NCBI GenBank assembly: GCA_031257695.1
Contig: JAIROB010000250.1
Coordinates: 1 to 10,737, forward strand
DNA: 10,737 bases
Direction: 5' to 3'
Origin: Treponema sp.
Lineage (GTDB): Bacteria > Spirochaetota > Spirochaetia > Treponematales > Breznakiellaceae
The translations under genes and the position numbers were made by a program. This document shows, in pieces, positions 1-6,953 of this stretch; position 1 is the first letter of the stretch; every line of letters begins with the position of its first letter. A model generated the notes under the pieces. The model did not search any database. It was given only the letters and a program-made list of their open reading frames with translations, and had not been told where the DNA came from.

Positions 1-2
1 AG

Positions 3-98
3 CTGGCATGGTCGGAGGAATATTTTGAACAGCTGCTTTTTCATTCTGTTTTTGCATCAGAGCTTATCTTGCCTGAACCAAAAGAAAGTACGGGCTGA
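3..98 (+). CDS. C-terminal end of an unidentified protein (partial)
   Basis: This frame is open from the window edge to a TGA at 96-98 and gives 31 residues. They are rich in Glu, Phe and Leu (near the start AWSEEYFEQLLFHSVF, at the end LPEPKESTG) and read like the helical tail of a soluble protein. I do not recognise the family. The neighbouring frame starting at base 1 is also open to about base 102, but its composition is less protein-like. The gene has the same direction as the DUF2284/RACo-like pair that begins 577 bp downstream, so it could be an upstream partner in corrinoid metabolism, but nothing visible shows this. The 5' part lies outside the window. Confidence 0.4.
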   Translation: MAWSEEYFEQLLFHSVFASELILPEPKESTG

Positions 99-122
99 TT
101 TTTAATGCGCTCGCCCTGCAAA

Positions 123-394
123 ACCCCCACACAAAGCCCCCGCGCCCAAAGCCCCTATGGACCCGTTTTCCCACGGCACGGGGACGCGCACACACTATGT
201 TCAGCGGGGCCCTGGCAGCGGAAGCGCATACAGCTCGCCTTTGAGCACACATTGCGAAGCAATGTGCTCAATACCTACATTACACGGACAGCAATGTCCG
301 TGCTCGAACGAGCGGGCGGCAAGCGAGTTCCGCTGACAGGACCCCCGAACAAAGCCTTAGTGCGTCCCCGGAAACCCAACCGGGTCCATAGGGG
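123..394. repeat. Repeat copy 1: GC-rich element with 14-bp inverted arms
   Basis: The arms are CCCCTATGGACCCG at 152-165 and its exact reverse complement at 381-394. The same arms, with one base changed, occur at 9174-9188 and 9251-9265. An asymmetric inner block (CCCCGGAAACCCAACCGGG, 366-383) recurs in reverse complement at 9185-9203, so copy 2 is inverted relative to this one. Similarity also continues outward from the left arm (about 123-151), matching 9388-9412 once an insertion in copy 2 is removed. The interior holds several hairpins that copy 2 lacks. No coding function is evident, and the mobility mechanism is unknown. Confidence 0.75.
241..313. repeat. Three tandem hairpins inside repeat copy 1
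   Basis: Hairpin A (241-271) has 13 pairs with a two-base bulge (249-250) and a GAA loop. Its tip is GCGAAGC (254-260), the exceptionally stable DNA mini-hairpin. Hairpin B (283-302) has a perfect 8-bp stem CACGGACA/TGTCCGTG with a GCAA loop. Hairpin C (302-313) is GCTC-GAAC-GAGC, and its first base overlaps the last base of hairpin B. All three are nearly symmetric, so they could form in either strand or in RNA. They lie between the arms of the larger inverted repeat and are absent from copy 2. Function is unknown. Confidence 0.6.
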
Positions 395-444
395 ATTTTA
401 TGATTGACGAAATGAAAATACAAACTTATAATGTGAAAACGCTT

Positions 445-481
445 GAGGCTGTTCCAAAACTTCGGTTTTTGGAACGGTTTC
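445..481 (+). terminator. Probable intrinsic terminator with UUCG loop
   Basis: As + strand RNA this folds into a stem of about 16 pairs with one bulged U, capped by the stable C(UUCG)G tetraloop at 460-465 and followed by UUU. Several lower-stem pairs (446-450 with 476-480) are G-U wobbles. These pair only in RNA read from the + strand and would be A-C mismatches on the other strand, so the structure is directional. The U tract is short, so termination may be weak. The only candidate gene upstream is the partial one ending at 98, about 350 bp away, with the repeat at 123-394 in between. Confidence 0.5.
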
Positions 482-527
482 TTTAAGGATTTTAACCACT
501 GTCAACGAGTTAAGCCTTGGGAACTAT

Positions 528-629
528 GCCTGGAATACCAGGCGGGGGCGTTACGGGGGTGGAAACCCCGGTAGTGGGGGTAGCGTAAGACGTGCGAAGC
601 ACGTCTGGAGCGTGGGGGAAACCTCCCCC
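528..629. repeat. Cluster of four small hairpins, REP-like
   Basis: In order: GCCTGG-AATA-CCAGGC (528-543); CGGGG/CCCCG (554-570); an 8-bp stem AGACGTGC-GAA-GCACGTCT (588-606) whose tip is again GCGAAGC; and GGGGG-AAACCT-CCCCC (614-629). Two GTAG tetranucleotides lie at 571-574 and 580-583, the second four bases before the 588-606 stem. GTAG next to a hairpin is the arrangement of classical REP sequences. The cluster ends 45 bases before the DUF2284 start and probably lies in its untranslated leader. It may be a mobile repeat, a leader structure, or both. No riboswitch class was recognised. Confidence 0.45.
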
Positions 630-661
630 TCCCTGGCTTGTTGGCGGCGGAATTTAACAGC

Positions 662-667
662 AGGAGG
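662..667 (+). promoter_or_regulatory. Shine-Dalgarno AGGAGG fixing the GTG start at 675
   Basis: AGGAGG lies 7 bases before GTG at 675-677. The frame remains open upstream to an ATG at 612, but that stretch is simply translated hairpin repeat. The perfect ribosome binding site therefore decides for the GTG. Confidence 0.85.
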
Positions 668-674
668 CATAGTT

Positions 675-1217
675 GTGTCGGATCAACTGGAACAAGTTAG
701 GGAACTGGCCTTACAGTGCGGATTTTCCCATGCCGGGGCTTTGGACGCGGATACCATAAGGCTCAGAACAGAGGTGCGGGATGCCTGCGCGGAGAATAAA
801 TGCATGGCCTACAACACAAACTGGGCCTGCCCGCCGGGCTGCGGCACCCTGGATGAATGTGAAACCAGAATCAGAAAGTTTAAAAAGGGCATCCTGGTCC
901 AAACCACGTGTACCATGGAAGATTCCATGGATTTTGAGGCCATGGGACAACTCGGCAAGGACCATGCGGAACACATGGACGCCTTTGTTGAAGCGATAAA
1001 GAAATTATACCCCGGATCTATGATAATGGGCGCCGGAGGCTGCATGAGATGTCAAAAATGCACCTTCCCGGACGAACCCTGCCGTTTCCCCGACAGGATG
1101 ACTTCCTCCATGGAAGCCTACGGCATGGTGGTAAGCGATGTATGCAAGGATAATAACCTCCCCTACTATTACGGAAAAAACACCCTGACCTACACGGGTT
1201 GTGTGTTGTTGGCGTAG
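675..1217 (+). CDS. DUF2284 cysteine-rich metal-binding protein
   Basis: This is a 180-residue soluble protein, a usual length for DUF2284, a family predicted to bind metal or an iron-sulfur cluster but without a settled function. Two cysteine blocks are visible. The first is C38, C43, C52, C56 and C62, including the family-typical NTNWACPPGC stretch. The second is C123, C126, C129 and C136, in GGCMRCQKCTFPDEPCRFP. The Cys-x2-Cys-x2-Cys spacing with a later Cys followed by Arg-x-Pro supports cluster binding. No signal peptide or membrane segment is seen. The next gene starts two bases after the stop, so the pair is almost certainly co-translated. DUF2284 genes are often found near corrinoid methyltransferase genes, and the neighbour fits that. 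The family call is firm; a role in corrinoid or redox chemistry is inferred. Confidence 0.88.
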   Translation: MSDQLEQVRELALQCGFSHAGALDADTIRLRTEVRDACAENKCMAYNTNWACPPGCGTLDECETRIRKFKKGILVQTTCTMEDSMDFEAMGQLGKDHAEHMDAFVEAIKKLYPGSMIMGAGGCMRCQKCTFPDEPCRFPDRMTSSMEAYGMVVSDVCKDNNLPYYYGKNTLTYTGCVLLA

Positions 1218-1219
1218 CT

Positions 1220-3034
1220 ATGAATACTCAAACGCTGCGTATCGCCGTTGTTTCCGGCGGGGCGGAACAAACCATATCCTTTAATCCCCAAACTGACGAA
1301 AATCTCCTGAAGGCATTGCAGGCCGGCGGTGTTTATATCCCCGCGCTCTGCGGCGGCAGGGGCGCCTGCGGGAAGTGCAAGATCACTGTAACCGCGGGGA
1401 CCCTGGCGCCGACGCCGGCGGATCTGGCCTATTTTTCGGAGGAGGACATTGCCGCGGGGCAGAGGCTTTCCTGCATGGCCAAGCCTCTGGAAAATATCAG
1501 CATCAGCATCCCTGCATCGGATGAAACCTCCATCGAATCGGTGAGCGGCTTCGGCTTGGAACATGAGGGCGGCTATTCCGAATCCGGCGCCATACTTCCG
1601 GAGCGGGTGGTTCTGGAACGGAACGCCCTGAGTTATGCCCGCCAGCTGGGGGGCGATCAAAGCGGCAGGCTGCCCCTCTACGCGCTGAGCCGCATCTCCG
1701 CGTGCGCCGACATAGCCGCGACCAGGGATCTGGCGCCGGCGGGCTCCGAAGAAGCCCAAAAGGAAGCCGCCGTGTATGTGTACCGGGACCAGGGGGGGAT
1801 CGTGTCGATCCAGACCGGCCCGGCCCCGGTGTACGGCATGGGGGTGGACATAGGCACCACCACCATCGTAGTGGCCCTGCTCGATCTGCTCACCGGCCAG
1901 ATCCTGGACCGGGTTTCCATGATAAACAAACAGCGGGAATTCGGGGCCGATGTTATTTCCCGAATGCAGCGGGCCAGCAAGGGGGAACTGCCGCAGCTCA
2001 GCGGCAGGGTGCGGAAACAAATATCGGAGGGCATAGCGGAGCTGTGTGAAAAAAACGCCGTCCGCCCCCGTGATGTTTGCAAGGTGGCCATCGCGGGGAA
2101 CACCACCATGATGCACCTGCTCATGGGCTTTAGCTGCGCCACCCTGGGGCAGTACCCCTTCACGCCGGTAACCCTGGACTTTGTTTCCTGCGCTTACCCG
2201 GAGCTCTTCGAAGGGGATCTGTCCTGCGAAGTAACGACCCTGCCGGGGATATCCACCTATGTGGGAGCGGACATTACCGCGGGGATCTTCTTTACGGAAA
2301 TGCACCGGAGCGCGGAGCCCACGCTGCTTATGGACATAGGCACCAACGGCGAAATGGCGCTGATGGTTTCGGGGAAGCTGCTCTGCACGGCCACCGCGGC
2401 GGGCCCGGCCTTTGAGGGGGGCAATATACAGTGGGGCACCGGAAGCATACCCGGGGCGATTTCCCAGGTTGCCTGGCGGGACGGAAAATTTGAAATAAAG
2501 ACCATAGGAAACCAAACCCCCGCGGGGATCTGCGGGTCCGGAGTGGTGGACGCCGTATACGAAGGGCTGCGAAGCGGGTTTATAGAGGGCAGCGGCAAGT
2601 TTAACACCACGGTTCCTGAAAGCGGAATTTTCCTCGCAAAGACCACGGACGGACAGGACATCAACTTCTGCCAAAAGGATGTTCGGGAACTACAACTGGC
2701 GAAAAGCGCCATCCGATCCGGGCTGGACGCTTTGATCCGCCATGCGGATCTGTCCTACGACGAAGTCAAGACCCTGTATATAGCCGGCGGCTTTGGGTAC
2801 AACCTCAATTTTAACAGCGGCGTGGGCATAGGGCTTATACCCAAGGAACTGCACAGCAAGATCCGGCTTATCGGAAACAGCTCCCTGGGGGGAGCGGTGC
2901 GTTACCTCCTGGACCGGCAGAGCGAGGAAACCATAAACACCATCATTGGCATGGCCGGCGAATACAGCCTGCCCGAGGATGCCTACTTCAACGAGATGTT
3001 TGTGGAAAACATCACCTTTGACGATTTTGATTAG
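1220..3034 (+). CDS. RACo-like corrinoid activation protein: [2Fe-2S] domain plus DUF4445 (ASKHA)
   Basis: A 604-residue protein. Residues 1 to about 98 are a plant-type ferredoxin domain with cluster ligands C44, C50, C53 and C85 (C-x5-C-x2-C, then one distant Cys). After a linker, residues from about 205 are an ASKHA/DUF4445 ATPase-like domain: VDIGTTT (209-215), a second phosphate motif MDIGTNGE (371-378), GPAFEGG, GICGSG, and AGGFG (522-526). This is the architecture of RACo/AcsV and of the activators of O-demethylases, which use ATP to drive electrons onto inactive cob(II)alamin so that the corrinoid protein regains Co(I). The ATG at 1220 is chosen because it sits two bases after the DUF2284 stop. 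A TTG at 1199 is possible, but neither has a clear ribosome site. The partner corrinoid protein and methyltransferase are not in view, so the exact pathway (acetogenesis, O-demethylation, methylamines) is open. Confidence 0.88.
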   Translation: MNTQTLRIAVVSGGAEQTISFNPQTDENLLKALQAGGVYIPALCGGRGACGKCKITVTAGTLAPTPADLAYFSEEDIAAGQRLSCMAKPLENISISIPASDETSIESVSGFGLEHEGGYSESGAILPERVVLERNALSYARQLGGDQSGRLPLYALSRISACADIAATRDLAPAGSEEAQKEAAVYVYRDQGGIVSIQTGPAPVYGMGVDIGTTTIVVALLDLLTGQILDRVSMINKQREFGADVISRMQRASKGELPQLSGRVRKQISEGIAELCEKNAVRPRDVCKVAIAGNTTMMHLLMGFSCATLGQYPFTPVTLDFVSCAYPELFEGDLSCEVTTLPGISTYVGADITAGIFFTEMHRSAEPTLLMDIGTNGEMALMVSGKLLCTATAAGPAFEGGNIQWGTGSIPGAISQVAWRDGKFEIKTIGNQTPAGICGSGVVDAVYEGLRSGFIEGSGKFNTTVPESGIFLAKTTDGQDINFCQKDVRELQLAKSAIRSGLDALIRHADLSYDEVKTLYIAGGFGYNLNFNSGVGIGLIPKELHSKIRLIGNSSLGGAVRYLLDRQSEETINTIIGMAGEYSLPEDAYFNEMFVENITFDDFD

Positions 3035-3082
3035 ATGCGCTGTCAACAGGTTGGGTCCCGCTGAGCCGCGCCCGTGATATAA

Positions 3083-3181
3083 GGAACTGTGCAGAAATAA
3101 CATGACCATTTGGTCATGTTATTTCTTTATTGCATAAGCAATTAAAATAAAATGCTGTGCATTTTATTTATGCACAGTTCC
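3083..3181. repeat. 99-bp AT-rich hairpin element (MITE-like or bidirectional terminator)
   Basis: The ends GGAACTGTGCA (3083-3093) and its exact reverse complement (3171-3181) extend into a 22-bp inverted repeat with two mismatches. Inside are three hairpins: a perfect 15-bp stem with a TT loop (3094-3125), ATTGC-ATAA-GCAAT (3129-3142), and an 11-bp stem with a TGT loop (3145-3169). The trinucleotide TAA directly flanks both sides (3080-3082, 3182-3184), which may be a target duplication. The AT-rich interior contrasts with the GC-rich genes. The element lies between two convergent genes, so it very probably also ends transcription from both directions. No transposase is encoded. Confidence 0.65.
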
Positions 3182-3220
3182 TAAGGCGGGGGCGCTGCGG
3201 GGCTCAACTTGCTGACGGTG

Positions 3221-4801
3221 TTATTCCTGGGGGGTATCTTCCAGTTCCAGCAGTTTAAGGGTTAACAAGAGGTGCCACTGATTTTCGCTGTCCTCGATGT
3301 TGAAGCCCCCAATGTCCCTGATCCGGTTCAGGCGGTACATAAGGGTGCTGCGATGAATCCCAAGCTCTATTGATGTTTGGGTATGGCTCAAGTGGTTTTG
3401 AAGGTATTTGGAAGCGGTTCGCAGTAATTCCGCTTTGTGCTTTATGTCATAGTCCCGCAGTTTCATCAGTTCCGGCGAGCAGAGCATGGAGGCCGGCAGT
3501 TCTTTTACCACCGCTTCCAGTATATGACGCTTAACAAAGTCGTTAAAATAGTAAAGGTGCGCCAGGGGGGCATTGCGAAAGCCCAGATCCAGGGCAAGCT
3601 CCGCCTGTTTGTAATAGAGCTTTAGGTTCCTGAAATTGCCGCCGGAAAACCAGGCGCTACCCCCGGCCTTGAGGCCGTGGTCAATCAGGAAAGTTCCCAG
3701 GGCCACGGAAAACCGATCCGCCTTTTTGCCGGAAAATCCGTCAAAAATGTCCACGGCGGATTCGGGGGCGCTTTCCCCGGGATCGGTCAGGTTGATAAAC
3801 ACCGCGGCCGCTCCTTCGTGCTCAAAAATACAGGCTCCGGGAACAATTTCCTTAATGCCGTCGTGTATGACAGCCTCGGGAAAATTGCCGGATCTGCCGC
3901 CGTCCAGGGAAACCTTCAGGCACATATACGCATGGGTCTTCAGCCAGTTGAATTTGTCAAGCCGTTCCTGTATGGAGGCGTCGTCCGTATATTCCCCGGT
4001 CAGGATCCTCCTGATTACGCCGGAGAGCCGCATCCGCTCAGCCTCATCCTCCGACGCGTCCGCAACCATGGGCTGGATCCGTTCCGCCAGGTGTTCCAGC
4101 AGGGAACTGTCGCTGGGGTGAAATTTTCGGGAGTATTCCAAAACCAGCAGCCGGTACTGCAGGCGATTCTGCTGAAAAATATTTACATAGAGGCTGCGAA
4201 CGCCGGGCATGGCGGTGGGAAACAGCGCGGCCCGCTGCTTGGAATAGATATCGTACGCGGAAAGGTCAATATGGGCGGCGCTCTGTTCATGAGGCATAAA
4301 GGACATCAGGGGAAACGCGTCCGCGTACTTTTTCGAAAAACCGATGACCTTGTAATAACTGTCATGGAGGATCAGCGGATTGTTAAATATCCTGTCGCTG
4401 CAGTCAAGCATGGACTGGACGGCGCTTCCCCGGACCAGCATATCCTGCAGCTCCGTGTCCCACTCGTCAAAACGGGAGTAGATATTCTGCACGGCGTTGT
4501 ACACGTCAAAGATCAGCACATCCCTAAAGGCAAATATGGATTCAAAAAATCCCAGGTACCTGTCCACCGTCCCCAAATTCCCGTCCTTCTGCAGGCACAG
4601 CAGCGCCGAACGGACCGCTTTTTGAGGCTCCCCGGCGCTTATGGTCTCATCCACAAGGTAGATCTGGCCGTCCTTTATGTCCGCGCCGGAACGCAAAAAC
4701 AGGGGCCGCTCCAGGCTGAGATCTTCCCCCAGGCTGCCGAACACGGCAAAACTGAAAAGCCCCTTCAATTCCCGGTTCAGGATATCCGCGCTTATCTTCA
4801 T
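3221..4801 (-). CDS. PucR/CdaR-type transcriptional regulator
   Basis: A 526-residue protein with a C-terminal PucR-type helix-turn-helix at about residues 459-518 (recognition region LGIHRSTLMYRLNRI, 480-494), typical of PucR/CdaR regulators in which the DNA-binding domain is last. The centre (about 260-430) resembles the GGDEF-like middle domain of CdaR proteins, without a recognisable GGDEF signature. The N-terminal half is a probable sensing region that I cannot assign to a ligand. No membrane segment is seen. Its ATG overlaps the ispH stop (ATGA), so it is translationally coupled to ispH and probably transcribed with the secDF operon. Such regulators usually sit beside catabolic genes. 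The convergent corrinoid-activation pair, 186 bp away, is the most tempting target, but this is inference. The family call is confident; the regulon is unknown. Confidence 0.85.
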   Translation of the reverse strand: MKISADILNRELKGLFSFAVFGSLGEDLSLERPLFLRSGADIKDGQIYLVDETISAGEPQKAVRSALLCLQKDGNLGTVDRYLGFFESIFAFRDVLIFDVYNAVQNIYSRFDEWDTELQDMLVRGSAVQSMLDCSDRIFNNPLILHDSYYKVIGFSKKYADAFPLMSFMPHEQSAAHIDLSAYDIYSKQRAALFPTAMPGVRSLYVNIFQQNRLQYRLLVLEYSRKFHPSDSSLLEHLAERIQPMVADASEDEAERMRLSGVIRRILTGEYTDDASIQERLDKFNWLKTHAYMCLKVSLDGGRSGNFPEAVIHDGIKEIVPGACIFEHEGAAAVFINLTDPGESAPESAVDIFDGFSGKKADRFSVALGTFLIDHGLKAGGSAWFSGGNFRNLKLYYKQAELALDLGFRNAPLAHLYYFNDFVKRHILEAVVKELPASMLCSPELMKLRDYDIKHKAELLRTASKYLQNHLSHTQTSIELGIHRSTLMYRLNRIRDIGGFNIEDSENQWHLLLTLKLLELEDTPQE

Positions 4802-5712
4802 GGCTTTGCCGGCCTTTGCAAAAGCGCTTCCTCTATGGCGCCGATCAAAGCGTCCGGGGTGGAGGCGCCCGCGCAGATTCCCAGGGTTTCGTAGCGATCA
4901 ACTTCGCCGGGGATTTCAGCGGGGGTTTCCACCAGCCAGGCCGGTTTGCCGCGGCCCCCCGGACCGGGAAAGGAACGGGCAATATCCAGGAGCCGCCGGG
5001 TATTGGCGGATTCCCGGCCCCCGGCGACGATGATTGCGTCCACCTCCCCACAGAGAGCGCGGAGGCTGTCCTGCCTTGCACGGGTGGCGCCGCAAATGGT
5101 GGCGCAGACCTCAAGGTCCGGGAAATAGGAACGGATAGCTTCCGCAATGGCGGCGTATTCCGCCATGTCCCAGGTGGTTTGCCCGATAAGCGCCGTTTGA
5201 AGCGCCGCCCCTCCGGCTTCCCCGCGCAGTTTTTCCGCGGCCGCCGCGGCTTCACCGGCGCTGCCGACGACAACGCAGTCCGGCGCATAGCCCAAAATAC
5301 CGATTATCTCGGCGTGGCGCCCTTCCCCGGCAAGGAAAACCCGGCGGCCAAGGCTGCACAATTCCTGCGCCTTGAGCTGGCTGGCCTTTACCTTAGGGCA
5401 GGTCGCGTCCAGAAGCCGCGCTCCCCGTCCGGCCAGGGTGTTTTCAAGCCGGGGACTGATGCCGTGGGCGCGTATAACGACCGGGATGCCGCTGAGGTTC
5501 TCCGGGATTTTTTCTTCAGTCAAAACCGCAAGGCCCCGTTTCAAAAGCGGCTCCATGGCCTGGGAGTTGTGGATCAGAGTCCCCATGGCGTACACGGCCC
5601 CGGACCGGGAAGGCCGGGAAAGCGCCGCTTGGGAAAGCGCCGCGTCCGCCATTTCCATGGCCCGGCGCACCCCCATGCAAAAACCAAGCGTTTCGGCGCG
5701 GCGCACCCTCAT
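4798..5712 (-). CDS. ispH: 4-hydroxy-3-methylbut-2-enyl diphosphate reductase (IspH/LytB)
   Basis: This is the last enzyme of the MEP pathway. It reduces HMBPP to IPP and DMAPP with an iron-sulfur cluster in the cytoplasm. The length, 304 residues, is normal. The three cluster cysteines are C12 (LGFCMGV), C105 (DATCPKV) and C207 (TICGATRARQ). Substrate-pocket residues are present: H48 (LIHN), H83 (RAHG), H133 and E135 (GRHAE), T179/T180 (GQTT), S235 and N237 (SANTRR) and the GASTP stretch at 282-286. The start codon overlaps the secF stop as ATGA, and no strong ribosome site is visible, so expression probably depends on coupling to secF. It has no functional link to Sec; the two share an operon only. 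Confidence 0.95.
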   Translation of the reverse strand: MRVRRAETLGFCMGVRRAMEMADAALSQAALSRPSRSGAVYAMGTLIHNSQAMEPLLKRGLAVLTEEKIPENLSGIPVVIRAHGISPRLENTLAGRGARLLDATCPKVKASQLKAQELCSLGRRVFLAGEGRHAEIIGILGYAPDCVVVGSAGEAAAAAEKLRGEAGGAALQTALIGQTTWDMAEYAAIAEAIRSYFPDLEVCATICGATRARQDSLRALCGEVDAIIVAGGRESANTRRLLDIARSFPGPGGRGKPAWLVETPAEIPGEVDRYETLGICAGASTPDALIGAIEEALLQRPAKP

Positions 5713-6953
5713 CGCTGGGCGGAGGACTTTGCCGTAAGCCCTGCCGGGGCCGTCTGGGGATTTTTTTTCCCGGACCGTTTCATGGCCCGGACATTCCAGA
5801 GATTAACCGTCCCCGAGGCGATAAAGATGGTGGAGTATACCCCCGAAACCATGCCTATTATCAGGCACAGGGCAAAATCCTTCATGGACCCGGTGGTGAA
5901 GATAAAGAGGGACAGAACCGCCAGCATGGTGGTCATGGTGGTAATGATGGTGCGGTTCAGAGTTTCCGTTAAGGATCGGTCCAGAATGTCCGCCAGTTTT
6001 TCATCAGGGTAAATCCGCTGGTTTTCCCTGATCCGGTCAAAAATAACGATAGTATCGTTGATGGAATAACCCAGGATGGTCAGAATCGCCGCAATGGTGG
6101 TGGTGTTAAACTCCATCCGGGTCCAGGCAATAAAGGCCACGATAATAAGCGCGTCGTGGGCAATGGCTAAGACCGCGCCCACGGCAAACTGCGGCTTAAA
6201 CCGTATGGAAGCGTAGATCAGGATGAGCAGCAGGGTAAGGCCCATGAGGAGCCCCGCCTGATCCGAAAGCTGCTTGGAAAACCGGGAGCCCACATAGTCC
6301 GACCGGGTTACCGCCACGCCGCCTTCGCCAAAGACCGCTTCCAGGCTGTCGATGATCTTTTCCGCGGGGACGCCCCGGCCCCCCTCTATTTCGCTGTCCT
6401 CCAGGCGGATCATAAAGCGCCGTTCAGACGCGGCTCCCAGAACCTGGACCGAAACTGTTCCCAGGGGGGAGAGGGCGGAGCGGACATCCTCGATGGGGAT
6501 TTCCGGCAGGGTGTCAGGAAGGTAATGCACAATGTACGGGTCGGATCCAAGCAGGGGATTCCCCTGGGCGCTTTGGACCAGCCACCGGGTGTCGGCGCCG
6601 CTGTCGGCGACAATGTTCACTTCCAGGCCCTCTATCAGAGCGAGGGCGGCGCCCAGATCCCCCATGGCGGCATAGTCGGCAAAGGGGAAACTATGGGTTT
6701 CCCCTTCCACGCCGGAGCCGGAGATGACGATATACAGGCCGTTGCGGGTCATGGAAAGGGAAGCGCTGCCCCGGCCGCTATAGGTCAGGCTGAGCGCGGT
6801 GGGGGCAAACTGCACCTCCTGGATAAGTCCGGCCCGGAAGTCGACCCCCAGGTTAAAGCCGTTCAGGAAATAGGCGACGAGCCCCGCCGCGATAAGCGCC
6901 GCCGAAAGGATCGCCGCGGGAATAAAGAATTTGGAAAAACGAATGATCTTCAT
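5709..6953 (-). CDS. secF: Protein translocase subunit SecF
   Basis: An inner-membrane protein that works with SecD to pull exported proteins across the membrane using proton motive force. The 414 residues comprise TM1 (about 9-30), the conserved start of the periplasmic domain (LGVDFRAG, 35-42), the pre-TM2 stretch VGSRFSKQL (221-229), and five further membrane helices between about 232 and 385, with LGYSINDTIVIFDRIRE around D300, the expected proton-path region. The ATG at 6953 is chosen: it shares one base with the secD stop (TAATG) and has AGGGGAG just upstream. An ATG at 6974 lies inside secD without support. The first periplasmic domain is about 180 residues, clearly longer than in compact SecF proteins of about 300 residues. 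The motif GVDFRAG departs from the usual G-I/V-D-F-x-G-G. Confidence 0.95.
   Translation of the reverse strand: MKIIRFSKFFIPAAILSAALIAAGLVAYFLNGFNLGVDFRAGLIQEVQFAPTALSLTYSGRGSASLSMTRNGLYIVISGSGVEGETHSFPFADYAAMGDLGAALALIEGLEVNIVADSGADTRWLVQSAQGNPLLGSDPYIVHYLPDTLPEIPIEDVRSALSPLGTVSVQVLGAASERRFMIRLEDSEIEGGRGVPAEKIIDSLEAVFGEGGVAVTRSDYVGSRFSKQLSDQAGLLMGLTLLLILIYASIRFKPQFAVGAVLAIAHDALIIVAFIAWTRMEFNTTTIAAILTILGYSINDTIVIFDRIRENQRIYPDEKLADILDRSLTETLNRTIITTMTTMLAVLSLFIFTTGSMKDFALCLIIGMVSGVYSTIFIASGTVNLWNVRAMKRSGKKNPQTAPAGLTAKSSAQR

Noticed and set aside
366..394. Integron attC site, because ACCCAAC fits RYYYAAC in copy 1 and GTTGGGT fits GTTRRRY in copy 2
   Set aside because: Each copy has only one matching core box. 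The opposite arm (GTTTTCC / GAAAACG) does not provide the paired box, and no integrase is in view.
105..407. A 100-codon + strand frame through repeat copy 1
   Set aside because: It is translation of inverted arms and hairpins, with no ribosome binding site and low-complexity product.
400..486. A 28-codon frame starting at ATG 400 (begins MIDEMKIQTYNVKTLE)
   Set aside because: The wording is protein-like, but the ribosome site is poor and the last third of the frame lies within the terminator-like hairpin. It may be a gene remnant; no support for expression.
481..674. Cobalamin riboswitch ahead of the corrinoid-activation genes
   Set aside because: The location invites it and GCCTGGAATACCAGGC vaguely recalls a B12 box, but the spacing is wrong and the other conserved core segments are missing.
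1190..2674. A 494-codon open frame antisense to the RACo-like gene
   Set aside because: It overlaps a gene with clear domain motifs, its translation is rich in Gly/Arg/His without a recognisable family, and long antisense frames are common in GC-rich coding DNA.
3677..6012. Long + strand open frames (405 codons from 3677; 398 codons from 4816)
   Set aside because: They lie opposite the well-supported regulator, ispH and secF genes, have shadow-like composition and show no family signatures.
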